Assembly (NCBI GenBank): GCA_035307785.1
Contig: DATGHS010000023.1
Coordinates: forward strand, 5,178 to 69,177
Reading direction: 5' to 3'
Source of the DNA: DATGHS01 sp035307785
GTDB taxonomy: Bacteria > Planctomycetota > Planctomycetia > Gemmatales > Gemmataceae
Length of the DNA: 64,000 nt
Below the pieces are notes generated by a model, which saw only the letters and a list, made by a program, of their open reading frames with translations, made no database searches and had not been told where the DNA came from. The position numbers and the translations under genes were made by a program. Each line of letters begins with the position of its first letter. Positions within the stretch are counted from its first letter, which is position 1. Of this stretch, positions 1-8,258 are shown piece by piece.

Positions 1-744
1 ATCCGCATTCACCGATAACGTCGGCAACTCGGCCACAGCTTCAACCAATGGCCGAATCCATACGGCGAAATCATCCGGCGGCGAAGGCTTGGACCAATCG
101 ATCGGAATGGCCGCATTGGCGCTGAACGGTCCCACGCTGAGCCGGCGCAGCTTCTCTACGAGGCCGCCGCAGCCGAGTTTCTCGCCGAGGTCGCGAGCTA
201 ACGAGCGGATGTAGGTTCCCTTGCCGCAATGCACTTCCACCTCCAGCCGCGGCCAGAAGTAGTTCAGGATATCGATGCTGTAGACCGTAACTCGCCGAGG
301 CTTCAATTCAGCCGCTGTACCTTCTCGGGCGAGCTCGTACGCTCGTTTCCCTTCCGAAAGCGCTGCCGAAAAGGCCGGCGGGATCTGATCGATCTCGCCA
401 ACGAAGGTTTGCAATTGCACTTCGATTTCCTGCCGCGACCGCGGTACGAAGCCGGCTGGTATGCTCGCCGTTACCGTTCCGTCGGCATCATCCGTATCGC
501 TATGGGAACCGAGCAGAAACGTGGATCGATACGATTTCCGCATCGCCTGCACGTATTCCGCCAGTCGCGTGGCCTGGCCGAGACACACCACGAGCACGCC
601 GGTGGCCAGTGGGTCGAGCGTGCCGGTGTGGCCGATTTTGGTCTTGCGGCCAAACCATTTCTGCACGACATTCACGGTGGCCCGCGACGTCATTCCGCCT
701 GGCTTGTCCAGCACGAGCAGGCCGTGAACCTCGGGCTTCTGCAT
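1..744 (-). CDS. truB: tRNA pseudouridine(55) synthase TruB (3' end cut by window edge)
   Basis: TruB converts uridine 55 in the T-loop of tRNA to pseudouridine in the cytoplasm. The frame read from the complement gives 248 residues and is still open at the left edge. It carries the family core GHTGTLDPLATGVL near residues 38-51, with the catalytic Asp at about 44, then IPPAFSA and, further on, GKGTYIRSLARDLG. I start at 744 because GGGGAG lies about 8 nt upstream; an in-frame ATG at 762 has no comparable SD sequence. The gene is divergent from the lipid kinase, with about 43 nt between the starts. The missing part is only the C-terminus. The identification is firm. Confidence 0.93.
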   Translation of the reverse strand, partial: MQKPEVHGLLVLDKPGGMTSRATVNVVQKWFGRKTKIGHTGTLDPLATGVLVVCLGQATRLAEYVQAMRKSYRSTFLLGSHSDTDDADGTVTASIPAGFVPRSRQEIEVQLQTFVGEIDQIPPAFSAALSEGKRAYELAREGTAAELKPRRVTVYSIDILNYFWPRLEVEVHCGKGTYIRSLARDLGEKLGCGGLVEKLRRLSVGPFSANAAIPIDWSKPSPPDDFAVWIRPLVEAVAELPTLSVNAD

Positions 745-787
745 GTGATATTCTCCCCGCATTTTTCGCTTATATAGGAAGAGAGCG

Positions 788-1732
788 ATGCCAAGGGAAC
801 GCGGTTCGTTCGTGCAGGAAATGGACATGAGCGGGTGCGGCAAGATCTGTGTGTTGTTCAACCCCGTCTCGGGCCGCGGCCGGGCCCAGCGATTCCTACG
901 CTCGATTGAAAAAGAACTGTCATCGCAATATGTGCTCCAACCGCTGACGGGACCCGGCTCCGGTTCCGCCCAAGCGCGCCAGGCGGTTGAGGAAGGATTC
1001 AGCACCATCATCGCCGCCGGCGGCGACGGCACGGTGCATGAAGTCGCCAACGGAATCATGGAAGCCGGCCGGGGTGATGTCGTAATGGGCATTTGGCCTG
1101 TCGGTTCCGCGAATGACTACGCCTTCAACTTCGGAATCAAGGAACCCTGGAAAAACCTGCGCGGTGAGGCGGTCATTCGCAACGTCGACGTGGGTGTCGC
1201 GGAAACCGAATTCGGCGTCAAGCGCTACTTCGTCAACGGCATGGGGCTCGGCTTCAACGGAGCGGTGACCGTCGAAGCCCGCAAGATCCCCTGGCTGCGC
1301 GGCATGCCGCTGTATGGCCTCGGCATCCTTCAGGCAATGCGGCGGCAATTCGTGAGCCCACGAACGAAGATTCATTTCGATGAGCAAATGCGGGAAGCGC
1401 CCACGCTGGCCCTGTCCATCAACATCGGCAAGCGCGAAGGCGGCTTCCCGCTCACGCCGAATGCCGACCCGTGCGATGGCCTGTTTGATTATCTTCAGGC
1501 CGGTCCATTATCGCGTTGGGAATTGCTCCGGCAATTGCCAAACATGGCCACGGGGAATATTCCGACCGATCATCCGAAAGTCTGGCTCGGACGCTGTCGC
1601 TCGGTGAAGATCGAATCCGAGTCGCCGCTGCGCGTGCATTTGGATGGCGAATTCCTCTGTCATCCCGAAGACGGCGTGCGGAATATCGAAGTGCGCATGT
1701 TGCCCGGGGCCTTGCGGCTGCAAGTTGAATAG
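788..1732 (+). CDS. Diacylglycerol kinase-like (DAGK/YegS family) lipid kinase
   Basis: A predicted soluble lipid kinase of 314 residues that would phosphorylate a diacylglycerol- or sphingosine-like lipid using ATP. The N-terminal catalytic domain shows FNPVSGRG at about 25-32 and the nucleotide-binding signature GGDGTVHEVANGI at about 78-90, followed by the second conserved stretch GIWPVGSANDYA. Length and domain order fit the DagK/YegS/BmrU family. The start at 788 is supported by AGGAAGAG immediately upstream; later Met codons at residues 12 and 14 are possible. The lipid substrate cannot be read from sequence. Confidence 0.85.
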   Translation: MPRERGSFVQEMDMSGCGKICVLFNPVSGRGRAQRFLRSIEKELSSQYVLQPLTGPGSGSAQARQAVEEGFSTIIAAGGDGTVHEVANGIMEAGRGDVVMGIWPVGSANDYAFNFGIKEPWKNLRGEAVIRNVDVGVAETEFGVKRYFVNGMGLGFNGAVTVEARKIPWLRGMPLYGLGILQAMRRQFVSPRTKIHFDEQMREAPTLALSINIGKREGGFPLTPNADPCDGLFDYLQAGPLSRWELLRQLPNMATGNIPTDHPKVWLGRCRSVKIESESPLRVHLDGEFLCHPEDGVRNIEVRMLPGALRLQVE

Positions 1733-1743
1733 AAAAAGAACAT

Positions 1744-1935
1744 CAGCCCCGAAGGGGCGGAAGTTAATAGCCAGGGGCGTCAGCCCCTGGTAAAGAAATG
1801 TAAACGACCCGAGCCCCGAAGGGGCGAGAGTCACTGTCGCCCCTTCGGGCCTCCCATATCATCACCATTGTTCCCAGGGGCTGACGCCACTGGCTATTGA
1901 CTGCCGGCCCTCCGGGCCTCAAGAGGGGCCGACAT
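1744..1935. repeat. Cluster of CCCCGAAGGGG-type palindromes and an inverted pair
   Basis: This gap holds three short palindromes of the form GCCCCGAAGGGGC (near 1745, 1813 and 1838). It also holds a 24-nt inverted pair, 1767-1790 against 1874-1897, matching at 23 of 24 positions. The same CCCCGAAGGGG motif recurs at 39265-39400. This is the look of a REP-like family scattered between genes. A role in transcription termination or RNA stability is inference. Confidence 0.8.
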
Positions 1936-1946
1936 TCGCAACAACC

Positions 1947-2267
1947 ATGATTAGCGGAGAGTTTGTGTCCCTCACCTGCCCTGTTTGTCGTGCCGTGAAT
2001 GAGCAGCCATCGGCTTGCCGGCGCTGCAAGGCGGACCTCTCCCTCTGTTGGGCGGTTCAGGCGCAGCGCGATTATCACGTCGCCGCGGCAAAGGGGGCTC
2101 TCGCGCAGCGCGATCTGAAGGCTGCGGCCTATCATGTTGACGAGGCCGAAATCGCCCAAAATGGCCCAGACTTGCATCGCTTGCGAGCGGTTTGGCACTT
2201 ACTCCGACGCGACTATGAATCTGCCTGGCAAGAAGCGCAGTTGGTGCGTAGTTTAACCAGCGTATGA
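1947..2267 (+). CDS. Small zinc-ribbon protein with helical C-terminus
   Basis: A 106-residue protein of unknown function. The N-terminus has two Cys pairs, CPVC at 11-14 and CRRC at 24-27, which should bind one zinc ion. The rest is helical and rich in Ala, Leu and Glu, resembling one or two tetratricopeptide-like helix pairs. Its stop overlaps the start of the response regulator by the ATGA arrangement, so the two are probably translationally coupled. That suggests an accessory role for the regulator, but no partner is known. A GTG at 1965 is an alternative start. Confidence 0.6.
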   Translation: MISGEFVSLTCPVCRAVNEQPSACRRCKADLSLCWAVQAQRDYHVAAAKGALAQRDLKAAAYHVDEAEIAQNGPDLHRLRAVWHLLRRDYESAWQEAQLVRSLTSV

Positions 2268-3496
2268 GCGAAACCATTCTGATTGTCGATGACGAAGAGC
2301 CGGTCCGCCGCACGTTCACCGACTGGCTTTCGCACAGTGGGCTCGATTGCCGGCTTCTGGTGGCCGGCGATGCCGAATCGGCCCTCAAACACGCGAATTC
2401 GCAACCGATCGACCTCGCCATTCTGGATTGGAACCTCGGCTCCGGATCCGACGGCCTCCAACTACTCGAAGACTTGTCGCTCTTCCATCCCGATGTCGTC
2501 GCGATTTTGGTCACCGGCTTCGCCCATCAGGCCACGCCGCTCGATGCCCTGCGCATGGGCGTGCGCGATTATCTCGACAAGAACCAAGACCTGAATCGCG
2601 ATACCTTCCTGGCTTCCGTGCGCAAGCAACTGGAGCGAATCATCCCGGCCAAGCGGCAGCGCGCATTCAACCAGAGCTTGAAGGAATTCCGCACCGCGGT
2701 GGAGAAGATTCTGCCGCTCGTGCAAGCGACCTCCGCCCTCAACAACCCGGTGCCGTTGCCGCAAGCCATCGGCAGCCTGTTCCGCTTTGTGCTGCGCACT
2801 ACGGGAGCGGTCGATGGCGTGTTGGTGGTGCGCTTTCTGAGCGACGGAACTGCGGATGAACGCTACCTGGCCTACGACGCCAACGGAACTGCTCTGCCCG
2901 ATAAACTCGTTCCATTCGCCAACACGATTGCCGCCACGGCCGTGAGCATGCAGGAGCCGTGCCTGATGAACCGGCTGGAAGAAGCGGCCGGCTCCATGGA
3001 GTTTCAACCCTTCGAGAAAAATCACAAATCGGTGTTGGCCGCGCCGCTCCAAGTCGGGCCGGGGCTGCACGTGGTCATGGAGCTTTTCGACAAGCAATTC
3101 ACCGTCGATGATCGCCGCATCGCGCTGGCTGCTGCGGATTTCGGTGGTGAAATTCTCCGGCAAGCGCTGGCCGAGCGGCAGGATCATCAACTTTTGTTCG
3201 GCGCTATTGAGGCCGCCTTGCAAGCGACTGAAAAACTTGCTTCGGCCCCATTGCCGAGTGAACCAGCGCTGGAAAAACCGCCGCCCACCGAGGTCATGGA
3301 CAAGCTCCGGCAGGGCCTGGCCCAAGCCGTCGAGCCGGCCGTCGATTCTGAAACTTCATTGAAACTGGCCGAAGCCGTGCGCGTGCTGGCCCTTCGCCAC
3401 GGCCCCGCAGCTGTGCAACACTGCATTCGCCTCGTGCAGGACCTGCGCGAGCTGTTGGATGCCGTGACGGGGCAGGACGGCAAGGCGACCGGTTGA
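2264..3496 (+). CDS. Response regulator receiver protein with GAF-like sensor region
   Basis: The first 120 residues are a CheY-like receiver domain. The acidic pair is Asp9-Asp10, the phosphoacceptor is Asp55 in AILDWNLG, and the conserved Thr and Lys are at about 84 and 106. Residues about 165-300 look like a GAF-type domain (FRFVLRTTGAVDGVLVVRF and following). The last 90 residues are helical. There is no DNA-binding domain, so it probably acts by protein contacts. No histidine kinase is in view. It overlaps the upstream zinc-ribbon gene by 4 nt. Confidence 0.82.
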   Translation: MSETILIVDDEEPVRRTFTDWLSHSGLDCRLLVAGDAESALKHANSQPIDLAILDWNLGSGSDGLQLLEDLSLFHPDVVAILVTGFAHQATPLDALRMGVRDYLDKNQDLNRDTFLASVRKQLERIIPAKRQRAFNQSLKEFRTAVEKILPLVQATSALNNPVPLPQAIGSLFRFVLRTTGAVDGVLVVRFLSDGTADERYLAYDANGTALPDKLVPFANTIAATAVSMQEPCLMNRLEEAAGSMEFQPFEKNHKSVLAAPLQVGPGLHVVMELFDKQFTVDDRRIALAAADFGGEILRQALAERQDHQLLFGAIEAALQATEKLASAPLPSEPALEKPPPTEVMDKLRQGLAQAVEPAVDSETSLKLAEAVRVLALRHGPAAVQHCIRLVQDLRELLDAVTGQDGKATG

Positions 3497-3500
3497 TGGC

Positions 3501-3610
3501 GTGACAAGGTGACAAGGTGACAAGGTGATATTGAAGTCATCAAATGAGCAGGCGCGAACGGCGAATTGCACTTGTGGCCATAAATGCGTTGTACCACTGA
3601 CCACTGACCA
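3501..3610. repeat. Short tandem repeats (GTGACAAG and CCACTGA units)
   Basis: Positions 3501-3530 hold nearly four head-to-tail copies of the 8-mer GTGACAAG. Positions 3594-3610 hold two and a half copies of the 7-mer CCACTGA, ending just before the SD region of the next gene. Both are direct, non-palindromic repeats in the intergenic space. Open frames read through them give low-complexity peptides that should not be annotated. Confidence 0.8.
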
Positions 3611-3619
3611 GGTAATTCC

Positions 3620-4081
3620 ATGAGCTACGACCCACAGGATGATTACGTTCGCGAAGAGGCCCCGCGTCCACGAAAAGGCTGGCTGGCCCGCAACTGGTTT
3701 TGGAGCCTGCCGATCGGGTGCCTGGTAGTGATCGCTGTATGCGGCGGGCTGGTGGGCGGAATCGCCTACATGGGATTGAACATTATCAAGACATCGCAGC
3801 CTTACACCGATGCCGTCAACAAAGCGAAAGCAGACCCGGCCGTGCAGGCCGCGCTCGGCAACCCGGTCGAAGCCGGCTGGATGATGAATGGCTCGGTCAA
3901 CCAGACGAACAACAACGGCGTCAAAAGTGGCGATGCCGACCTAACCGTTCCTCTCACTGGCCCGAAGGGCTCCGGCAATGTGCACGTCGTGGGCAAGGTG
4001 GTCAACAACAACTGGGAGTATTCGAAGCTGGAAGTCACCATCGACGGCACCGGGCAAAAGATCGATCTCCGGCCGCAGTAA
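3620..4081 (+). CDS. Coa1-like single-pass membrane protein
   Basis: A 153-residue protein with a basic N-terminus (RPRKGWLARNW), one membrane span at about 31-55 and a C-terminal extracytoplasmic domain. The outer domain contains LGNPVEAGWMMNGSVN and ends in a beta strand series (VHVVGKVVNNNWEYSKLEVTI). This arrangement resembles the Coa1 family, named for a mitochondrial cytochrome oxidase assembly factor. Bacterial members are common, but their role is unproven. The call rests on motif recollection, so the family is moderately sure and the function is not. Confidence 0.6.
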   Translation: MSYDPQDDYVREEAPRPRKGWLARNWFWSLPIGCLVVIAVCGGLVGGIAYMGLNIIKTSQPYTDAVNKAKADPAVQAALGNPVEAGWMMNGSVNQTNNNGVKSGDADLTVPLTGPKGSGNVHVVGKVVNNNWEYSKLEVTIDGTGQKIDLRPQ

Positions 4082-4237
4082 ATTGGCCGGTTAACCGACG
4101 TCAAATATTGCGGTTCCATTCCGGCTAATGACATTCCGTTTGCCCCACTTTCTGGAAATCCAAACGCACGCGGCGGCCGTCCCCATAATTGGGGGCGCTA
4201 ACTCGCCCTTGAGTCCAATCAGGAAAGTGAGGCACAA

Positions 4238-4690
4238 ATGAAAACGAAGCGTTTCTTGTTCCCGATTATTGCCGCAGGGTTCCTGGTCATTGATGGCTCA
4301 GCTTTCGCCAAGCGCGTCAATCACGATGTGACTCCGGCGAACATCGACAAGATGCCGTTCACGGCCACGGTCAAAGTGAAAGACGTGGGCAAGATGAAGG
4401 AATTTGAAATCACGATCAAAGACATCAAAGGGACCATCGTGAACCCGACGAAAGCATCGGCCCCCGGCGGCTGGCTGGAAGTCGTGGTCGATGGCAAGGC
4501 AGTTGTTCCGCCTGCGGTCAAGAAAACGGAAAAAGGCGGCGTGTTCACCTTCACCTTCCAGCTTTCGCCGGAACAAGCGCAAGGGGCGCGCTTCGCCTTT
4601 GTGGAAGACGCCGCCGACTGGGAGAAGCCATTCCCGAGCAACGGGAATTACTACCAGTTCATGCTGCAAGAGTTTATGGGGAAGAAGTGA
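4238..4690 (+). CDS. Secreted protein of unknown function
   Basis: A 150-residue protein with an N-terminal signal peptide (MKTKRFLFPIIAAGFLVIDGSAFA, probable cleavage after about residue 24). The mature part is rich in Lys and in alternating hydrophobic strands, and would fit a small beta-sandwich (FTATVKVKDVGKMKEFEITIKD). No catalytic or metal motif is visible. A GTGAGG sequence sits about 7 nt before the ATG. I do not recognise the family. It is followed by a large perfect palindrome. Confidence 0.6.
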   Translation: MKTKRFLFPIIAAGFLVIDGSAFAKRVNHDVTPANIDKMPFTATVKVKDVGKMKEFEITIKDIKGTIVNPTKASAPGGWLEVVVDGKAVVPPAVKKTEKGGVFTFTFQLSPEQAQGARFAFVEDAADWEKPFPSNGNYYQFMLQEFMGKK

Positions 4691-4707
4691 TCGGAGCCGG
4701 GAGATCG

Positions 4708-4771
4708 GAGCCGGGAGCGCGAGCGACCGGATGTTGGACGTCCAACATCCGGTCGCTCGCGCTCCCGGCTC
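4708..4771. repeat. Perfect 64-bp palindrome
   Basis: Positions 4708-4739 and 4740-4771 are exact reverse complements of each other, 32 nt per arm with no spacer. Just upstream, GATCGGAGCCGGGA occurs twice in tandem. The element lies between two co-directional genes, 17 nt after the stop of the first. As RNA it would form a long hairpin. There is no T-tract after it, so it is not a typical intrinsic terminator. Confidence 0.9.
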
Positions 4772-4791
4772 AATTCAACTAGGATTTCCGC

Positions 4792-5715
4792 ATGGTCAAA
4801 TCCCCCGCCACGCAGCAGAGTTGGTTCTGGGCCATGCTCATGGGCTCGGGCATGCTCGGCGGCGGGATTCTGGCGCTGGTCATCGCCGCCACCCGCGTAG
4901 TGCTGCCATACGACGAGCAGTTTGTGGGCATGACGCGGCAGCAGCTTATCGAAGTCAATTCGCGCCTCCTGGCATTCATGGCCCACGACCGTGTGTCACT
5001 GGCCGGCACCATGATCGGCGTGGGCGTGTTGTATGTGCAGCTTTCGGTCTTCGGCATTCGCTTTGGCTATGCCGGGGCCCGGCAGGCCGTGCTGATCTCG
5101 GCCTTCGCTGGGTTCGCGAGCTTTTTTCTGTTTCTGGGCTTCGGCTACTTCGATCCGTTTCACGCCTTTGTAACCGCGATTTTGTTTCCTTTCTTGTTGC
5201 TGACCTTATTCGGCAGCCTGGGATCGCACGATCGGACCATTACGACCGAAAGGACCTATGCGAAACAACCGCTTTTGGCAAAGCTAGGTCAATGGTTGCT
5301 GGTGGCACATGGCGTGGCATTATGCCTGGCTGGTGCCATCATCTCCAGCGTGGGTTGCACGACCGTGTTTGTGCCGGAAGATCTGCATTTCATGCACACG
5401 ACGGCGGAGGCGATCACCTGGGCCAATCCGCGATTGCTTCCCCTGGTGGCCCACGATCGCGCCACCTTCGGCGGCATGCTGCTGTCCAGCGGCATCGCCA
5501 TGGCCTGGTCGGCCTGGCGCGGCTATGGCCCAGGCCGGCGGTGGCTTTGGGTCATGTACCTCGCGGCCGGCTTGCCGGCATACATCTGTGCCATCGGCGT
5601 GCATATCGTGGTGGGCTACCACGATTGGTGGCATCTCACGCCGGCGCTTGCCGGCTGCTCGATTTGGGGCCTGGGCGTGCTGCTTTCCTACCGCTATCTT
5701 TGCGAACGCTCCTAA
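4792..5715 (+). CDS. Polytopic membrane protein with internal duplication
   Basis: A 307-residue integral membrane protein with about eight predicted spans. It is built from two related halves: residues about 56-74 (NSRLLAFMAHDRVSLAGTM) match 212-230 (NPRLLPLVAHDRATFGGML), each preceded by a soluble stretch and followed by similar spans. The shared AHDR motif may mark a functional site. I do not recognise the family. It ends one base before the stop of the convergent gene on the minus strand. Confidence 0.65.
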   Translation: MVKSPATQQSWFWAMLMGSGMLGGGILALVIAATRVVLPYDEQFVGMTRQQLIEVNSRLLAFMAHDRVSLAGTMIGVGVLYVQLSVFGIRFGYAGARQAVLISAFAGFASFFLFLGFGYFDPFHAFVTAILFPFLLLTLFGSLGSHDRTITTERTYAKQPLLAKLGQWLLVAHGVALCLAGAIISSVGCTTVFVPEDLHFMHTTAEAITWANPRLLPLVAHDRATFGGMLLSSGIAMAWSAWRGYGPGRRWLWVMYLAAGLPAYICAIGVHIVVGYHDWWHLTPALAGCSIWGLGVLLSYRYLCERS

Positions 5716-6165
5716 TCATGGCCGGATTTGAATCGGCGGACCTTTTTTCCAATTCGGGCTGAAGCGCTGCTTCTGAAAATCGCGCGTCCAGTCTATACAT
5801 TTCGACGCGATGATCACCAGAATGATCGCCACAATCACGGCCACGATGGCAACCACAGTCCCGCCCATTGCAAGCCCTAACGGCTGCCGGCGAAGAAAGG
5901 TGGAGATAACTCCAACAATGCCGCAGACCAAAGCGAAGATTGCCAGGCCCAAAAGTCCGCCGGTGGACGCTTCCGTGGCGGTCACGCCGAGATCCAGGTC
6001 GCTCGATTGCAGATAGTCGTTGTTGGCAGCGCCCGCCATCGCCCCGAAGAACGACATCACCATGATGGGGAAGAGGACGATCACCAGCGCGCCGATGAGC
6101 AGCGCGGAGAGTCCCCACTGGCCGGAATGGGTGCCTCCCGTCGTCGGGTTCGATTCGTTTGACAT
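5716..6165 (-). CDS. Small membrane protein of unknown function
   Basis: A 149-residue protein with a hydrophilic N-terminus and about three hydrophobic spans (about 20-45, 68-92 and 98-122), ending in a basic tail. No motif points to a function. The start at 6165 is the only good Met. The gene is flanked by a REP-like palindrome at 6181-6239 and is tail-to-tail with the duplicated membrane protein. Confidence 0.55.
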   Translation of the reverse strand: MSNESNPTTGGTHSGQWGLSALLIGALVIVLFPIMVMSFFGAMAGAANNDYLQSSDLDLGVTATEASTGGLLGLAIFALVCGIVGVISTFLRRQPLGLAMGGTVVAIVAVIVAIILVIIASKCIDWTRDFQKQRFSPNWKKGPPIQIRP

Positions 6166-6180
6166 GGAGATCTCACTTTA

Positions 6181-6239
6181 TGAGCCCGCAGCGCAAGCAA
6201 GGGAGAGACCGTTACGCCCTCGCTTGCGCTGCGGGTTCA
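6181..6239. repeat. REP-like palindrome, CGCAGCGCAAGC family (CCCG subtype)
   Basis: Two 23-nt arms, 6181-6203 and 6217-6239, are complementary except at two positions. The core CCGCAGCGCAAGC is shared with the palindromes at 7633, 8259, 10187 and (as CCGCAGCGCCAGC) 41069. It lies just upstream of the minus-strand membrane protein gene and just after the stop of the hydrolase gene. Confidence 0.85.
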
Positions 6240-6248
6240 CGAATTTGT

Positions 6249-7589
6249 CTACTTCCCTCCCGCCACCCGCACTTGCGTGGAGAGCGAACATTTGCCGCCT
6301 TCGCATTCGTACTCTGCTTCACCGAAGAAAGCACGAAATCCCTTCGCCGGCGGCTCCACGAAACCGAGAATCAGCTTGCCGTCAGGCCCGATCTCTGCCT
6401 CTTTTTCCTTCCACGTCGATTTGCGGAAGTCTTTCGTATCGGAATCGATGACCCAGAGCCGGGCGGCTTTCGGCTTGGTATCGGTCGTGATTGTCAGGCG
6501 CAGCTGATTGGCGACATCGGCATGCCGCCAGGTCATTTTCGGCAAAGGCTTATCTTCAATCTGAGACTTGGCGAAGACCGAAATGGCCGCGACCGCCCGA
6601 TTGGCAAAGTCCTTCGTGCCGTTGGTCACTTGCCGCAAATCATGCCCGGCATTCGGCACGATGAGCACGTACTTGTCGCCCTTCAAGTCGTCCCAATACA
6701 GGTTCAGCGCATCGACGGTCCAGTACGGATCGTTGCCGCCGTTGACCAGCAACTTCGGCTTGTTCAGGCGTTCGAGATAAAAATACGGGTCGATCATCTT
6801 CCATAGTTTTTGCGCTTCCGGCGTATCGGGCGCCGGCACGAGTTTGCGTTCGACGTAATCGTGAATCTGTTCGCTGGGTTGGCCGAACATTTCCAGTTGA
6901 TGCTTCATCTGCGGGTGCATGTTCAGCGTGTCGATGACCAGGGGAGCGATGGCTTTCACGCGTTCGTCGGCCGCGCCAGTCAGCCACGATGTCCAGCCGC
7001 GCTTGGAACCGCCGGTGACGACGAACTGCTTGAGCGGCTTCTGCCATTCCTTGTCGCTGAATGCTTGCAGCGCGTCCATCGCCCGCACCAGGCTCTTGAC
7101 CATTGGGAAGAGCAATGGCCAGCTATCATCCTTGCCGCCGCCTTCAAGGAAGCGCACGAAGGTCTCGGCAATCAGGCCGTCTTCCGTCTTGCCATAGATC
7201 GGCTGGTTCGGGATGTCGAACAGGAACGCGATGGGGTGACCGATGCGCCGCGACAGTTCGAGGGCCAGCACCTGGTTGGAAGTGCTGGGCCCGCCGCCGG
7301 TGTTGTAGATGAGCATGGTGTCAGCCAGCACCGCATCCTTCGGCTGATACACCTGAAGCCGGTGCTTCCAGACGATGCCTTGCCAGGTCTGCGAGACGAG
7401 GTCGAGATTGTACACCTTGCCCTGCGCGCTTTCCTGGGTGTCTTTGAGCTTCCAGGAGAAGGTGGGGTCGGGTTTCTTCACGTAGCCGAGCAAGCCGCCA
7501 TTCGCCCCGCCGGGAACTTCGGCATAGGCGAAGAACGGAACGAAGAAAAAACAACCGGCAACGACGAAAAGATGCAGGCGATGAATCAT
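6249..7589 (-). CDS. PhoPQ-activated pathogenicity-related (PqaA-type) secreted hydrolase
   Basis: A 446-residue protein with a clear signal peptide (MIHRLHLFVVAGCFFFVPFFAYA). It is an alpha/beta-hydrolase of the PqaA family: the nucleophile elbow is GGSKRGW with Ser at about 195, the acid is likely in NGGNDPYW and the base in PNAGHDL. The substrate is unknown. The start at 7589 is supported by GGAG 7 nt upstream. The frame also opens upstream to 7667, but that extension reads through a repeat and lies before the signal peptide, so I reject it. Confidence 0.82.
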   Translation of the reverse strand: MIHRLHLFVVAGCFFFVPFFAYAEVPGGANGGLLGYVKKPDPTFSWKLKDTQESAQGKVYNLDLVSQTWQGIVWKHRLQVYQPKDAVLADTMLIYNTGGGPSTSNQVLALELSRRIGHPIAFLFDIPNQPIYGKTEDGLIAETFVRFLEGGGKDDSWPLLFPMVKSLVRAMDALQAFSDKEWQKPLKQFVVTGGSKRGWTSWLTGAADERVKAIAPLVIDTLNMHPQMKHQLEMFGQPSEQIHDYVERKLVPAPDTPEAQKLWKMIDPYFYLERLNKPKLLVNGGNDPYWTVDALNLYWDDLKGDKYVLIVPNAGHDLRQVTNGTKDFANRAVAAISVFAKSQIEDKPLPKMTWRHADVANQLRLTITTDTKPKAARLWVIDSDTKDFRKSTWKEKEAEIGPDGKLILGFVEPPAKGFRAFFGEAEYECEGGKCSLSTQVRVAGGK

Positions 7590-7632
7590 GAAGGTGCTCC
7601 GAGATTGAAGAAAGGGATGACACTGGTGTATA

Positions 7633-7691
7633 TGAGCACGCGGCGCAAGCAAGTGCGATCTGCCCACGCACTTGCTTGCGCTGCGTGCTTA
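7633..7691. repeat. REP-like palindrome, CGCAGCGCAAGC family (CACG subtype)
   Basis: Arms 7633-7657 and 7667-7691 pair at 23 of 25 positions around a 9-nt loop. The element directly abuts the 16-bp tandem array and lies just downstream of the transposase gene. The same arm sequence occurs at 8259-8313 on the other side of that gene. Confidence 0.88.
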
Positions 7692-7763
7692 TTGCGCCGC
7701 GTGCTTATTGCGCTGCGTGCTTATTGCGCCGCGTGCTTATTGCGCCGCGTGCTCATTGCCGCT
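7684..7763. repeat. 16-bp tandem array derived from one arm of the REP-like palindrome
   Basis: Four near-identical copies of GCGTGCTTATTGCGCC (from 7684, 7700, 7716 and 7732) are followed by a fifth, decayed copy at 7748 that overlaps the stop codon of the transposase gene. The unit shares GCGTGCTTATTGCGC with the right arm of the adjacent palindrome, so the array looks like local amplification of that arm. Confidence 0.88.
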
Positions 7764-8229
7764 CAAGAACATAAACCACGGCATTGGCCAAATACTCTTC
7801 CGACTCGATCAATCGCTTGTCTCCGCCTTCGGTAAACCAGTGCCGCCGGCCGGCCTTTTTCGCCACTTTCGCGACAAGACCGGCTGCATCGGATAGCTTC
7901 CGCGAACACCAGGCCTTGAATTGATTCATCACTTCATCAGCATCGCGTTCGGCTGCCACGACGACATATATGTGATTGGACCGCACATTCACCGCATGCA
8001 AGACCCAGCCACGAATTCGGCAATGATCGCGAATGGTCTTTTCCACGAGCGCGCGTTGTTCTTCGGTTAATATCACGGCCGGCTCTTTCATACGCTCCCG
8101 CATGTTTTGCTCGCGCTCCGGGTCAGGTGGCTTGACGCCGGCTTCGCCCCACTGCACCCAACCCCGCTCGTCCCCGTGTAACCAGGTGCCGTAAGTTGTC
8201 CATATGAGGTGGTATGCAATTACAGTCAT
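7753..8229 (-). CDS. REP-associated (IS200-like, Y1) transposase homologue with altered HUH motif
   Basis: A 158-residue protein resembling RAYT/Y1 single-strand transposases, which act on REP palindromes. The start IAYHLIWTTYGTWLHGD, the strand before the metal site, and the C-terminal WFTEGG...EEYLANAVVYVLE are typical. Two key places differ from active enzymes. The HUH site reads N-H-I-Y at 85-88, so the second His is Tyr. The helix FKAWCSRKL (about 104-112) has Trp where relatives often have Tyr. It is flanked by palindromes of one family on both sides, as expected for a RAYT. I use the start at 8229 (GGGAG about 9 nt upstream) rather than 8250. Activity is doubtful. Confidence 0.78.
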   Translation of the reverse strand: MTVIAYHLIWTTYGTWLHGDERGWVQWGEAGVKPPDPEREQNMRERMKEPAVILTEEQRALVEKTIRDHCRIRGWVLHAVNVRSNHIYVVVAAERDADEVMNQFKAWCSRKLSDAAGLVAKVAKKAGRRHWFTEGGDKRLIESEEYLANAVVYVLERQ

Positions 8230-8258
8230 GAGAATTTGCTCCCAACACACAGCGCCTC

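Noticed and set aside
7590..7667. Upstream extension of the PqaA-type hydrolase to 7667
   Set aside because: It reads through a REP-like palindrome and would bury the signal peptide; 7589 has its own SD sequence.
7684..7763. Tandem array considered as a CRISPR
   Set aside because: Units are contiguous with no spacers and derive from the adjacent palindrome.
6810..7835. 341-residue open frame on the plus strand over the hydrolase gene
   Set aside because: Antisense to the PqaA-type gene; its C-terminal part translates the 16-bp tandem array (repeated LLRRVLIA), a repeat artefact.
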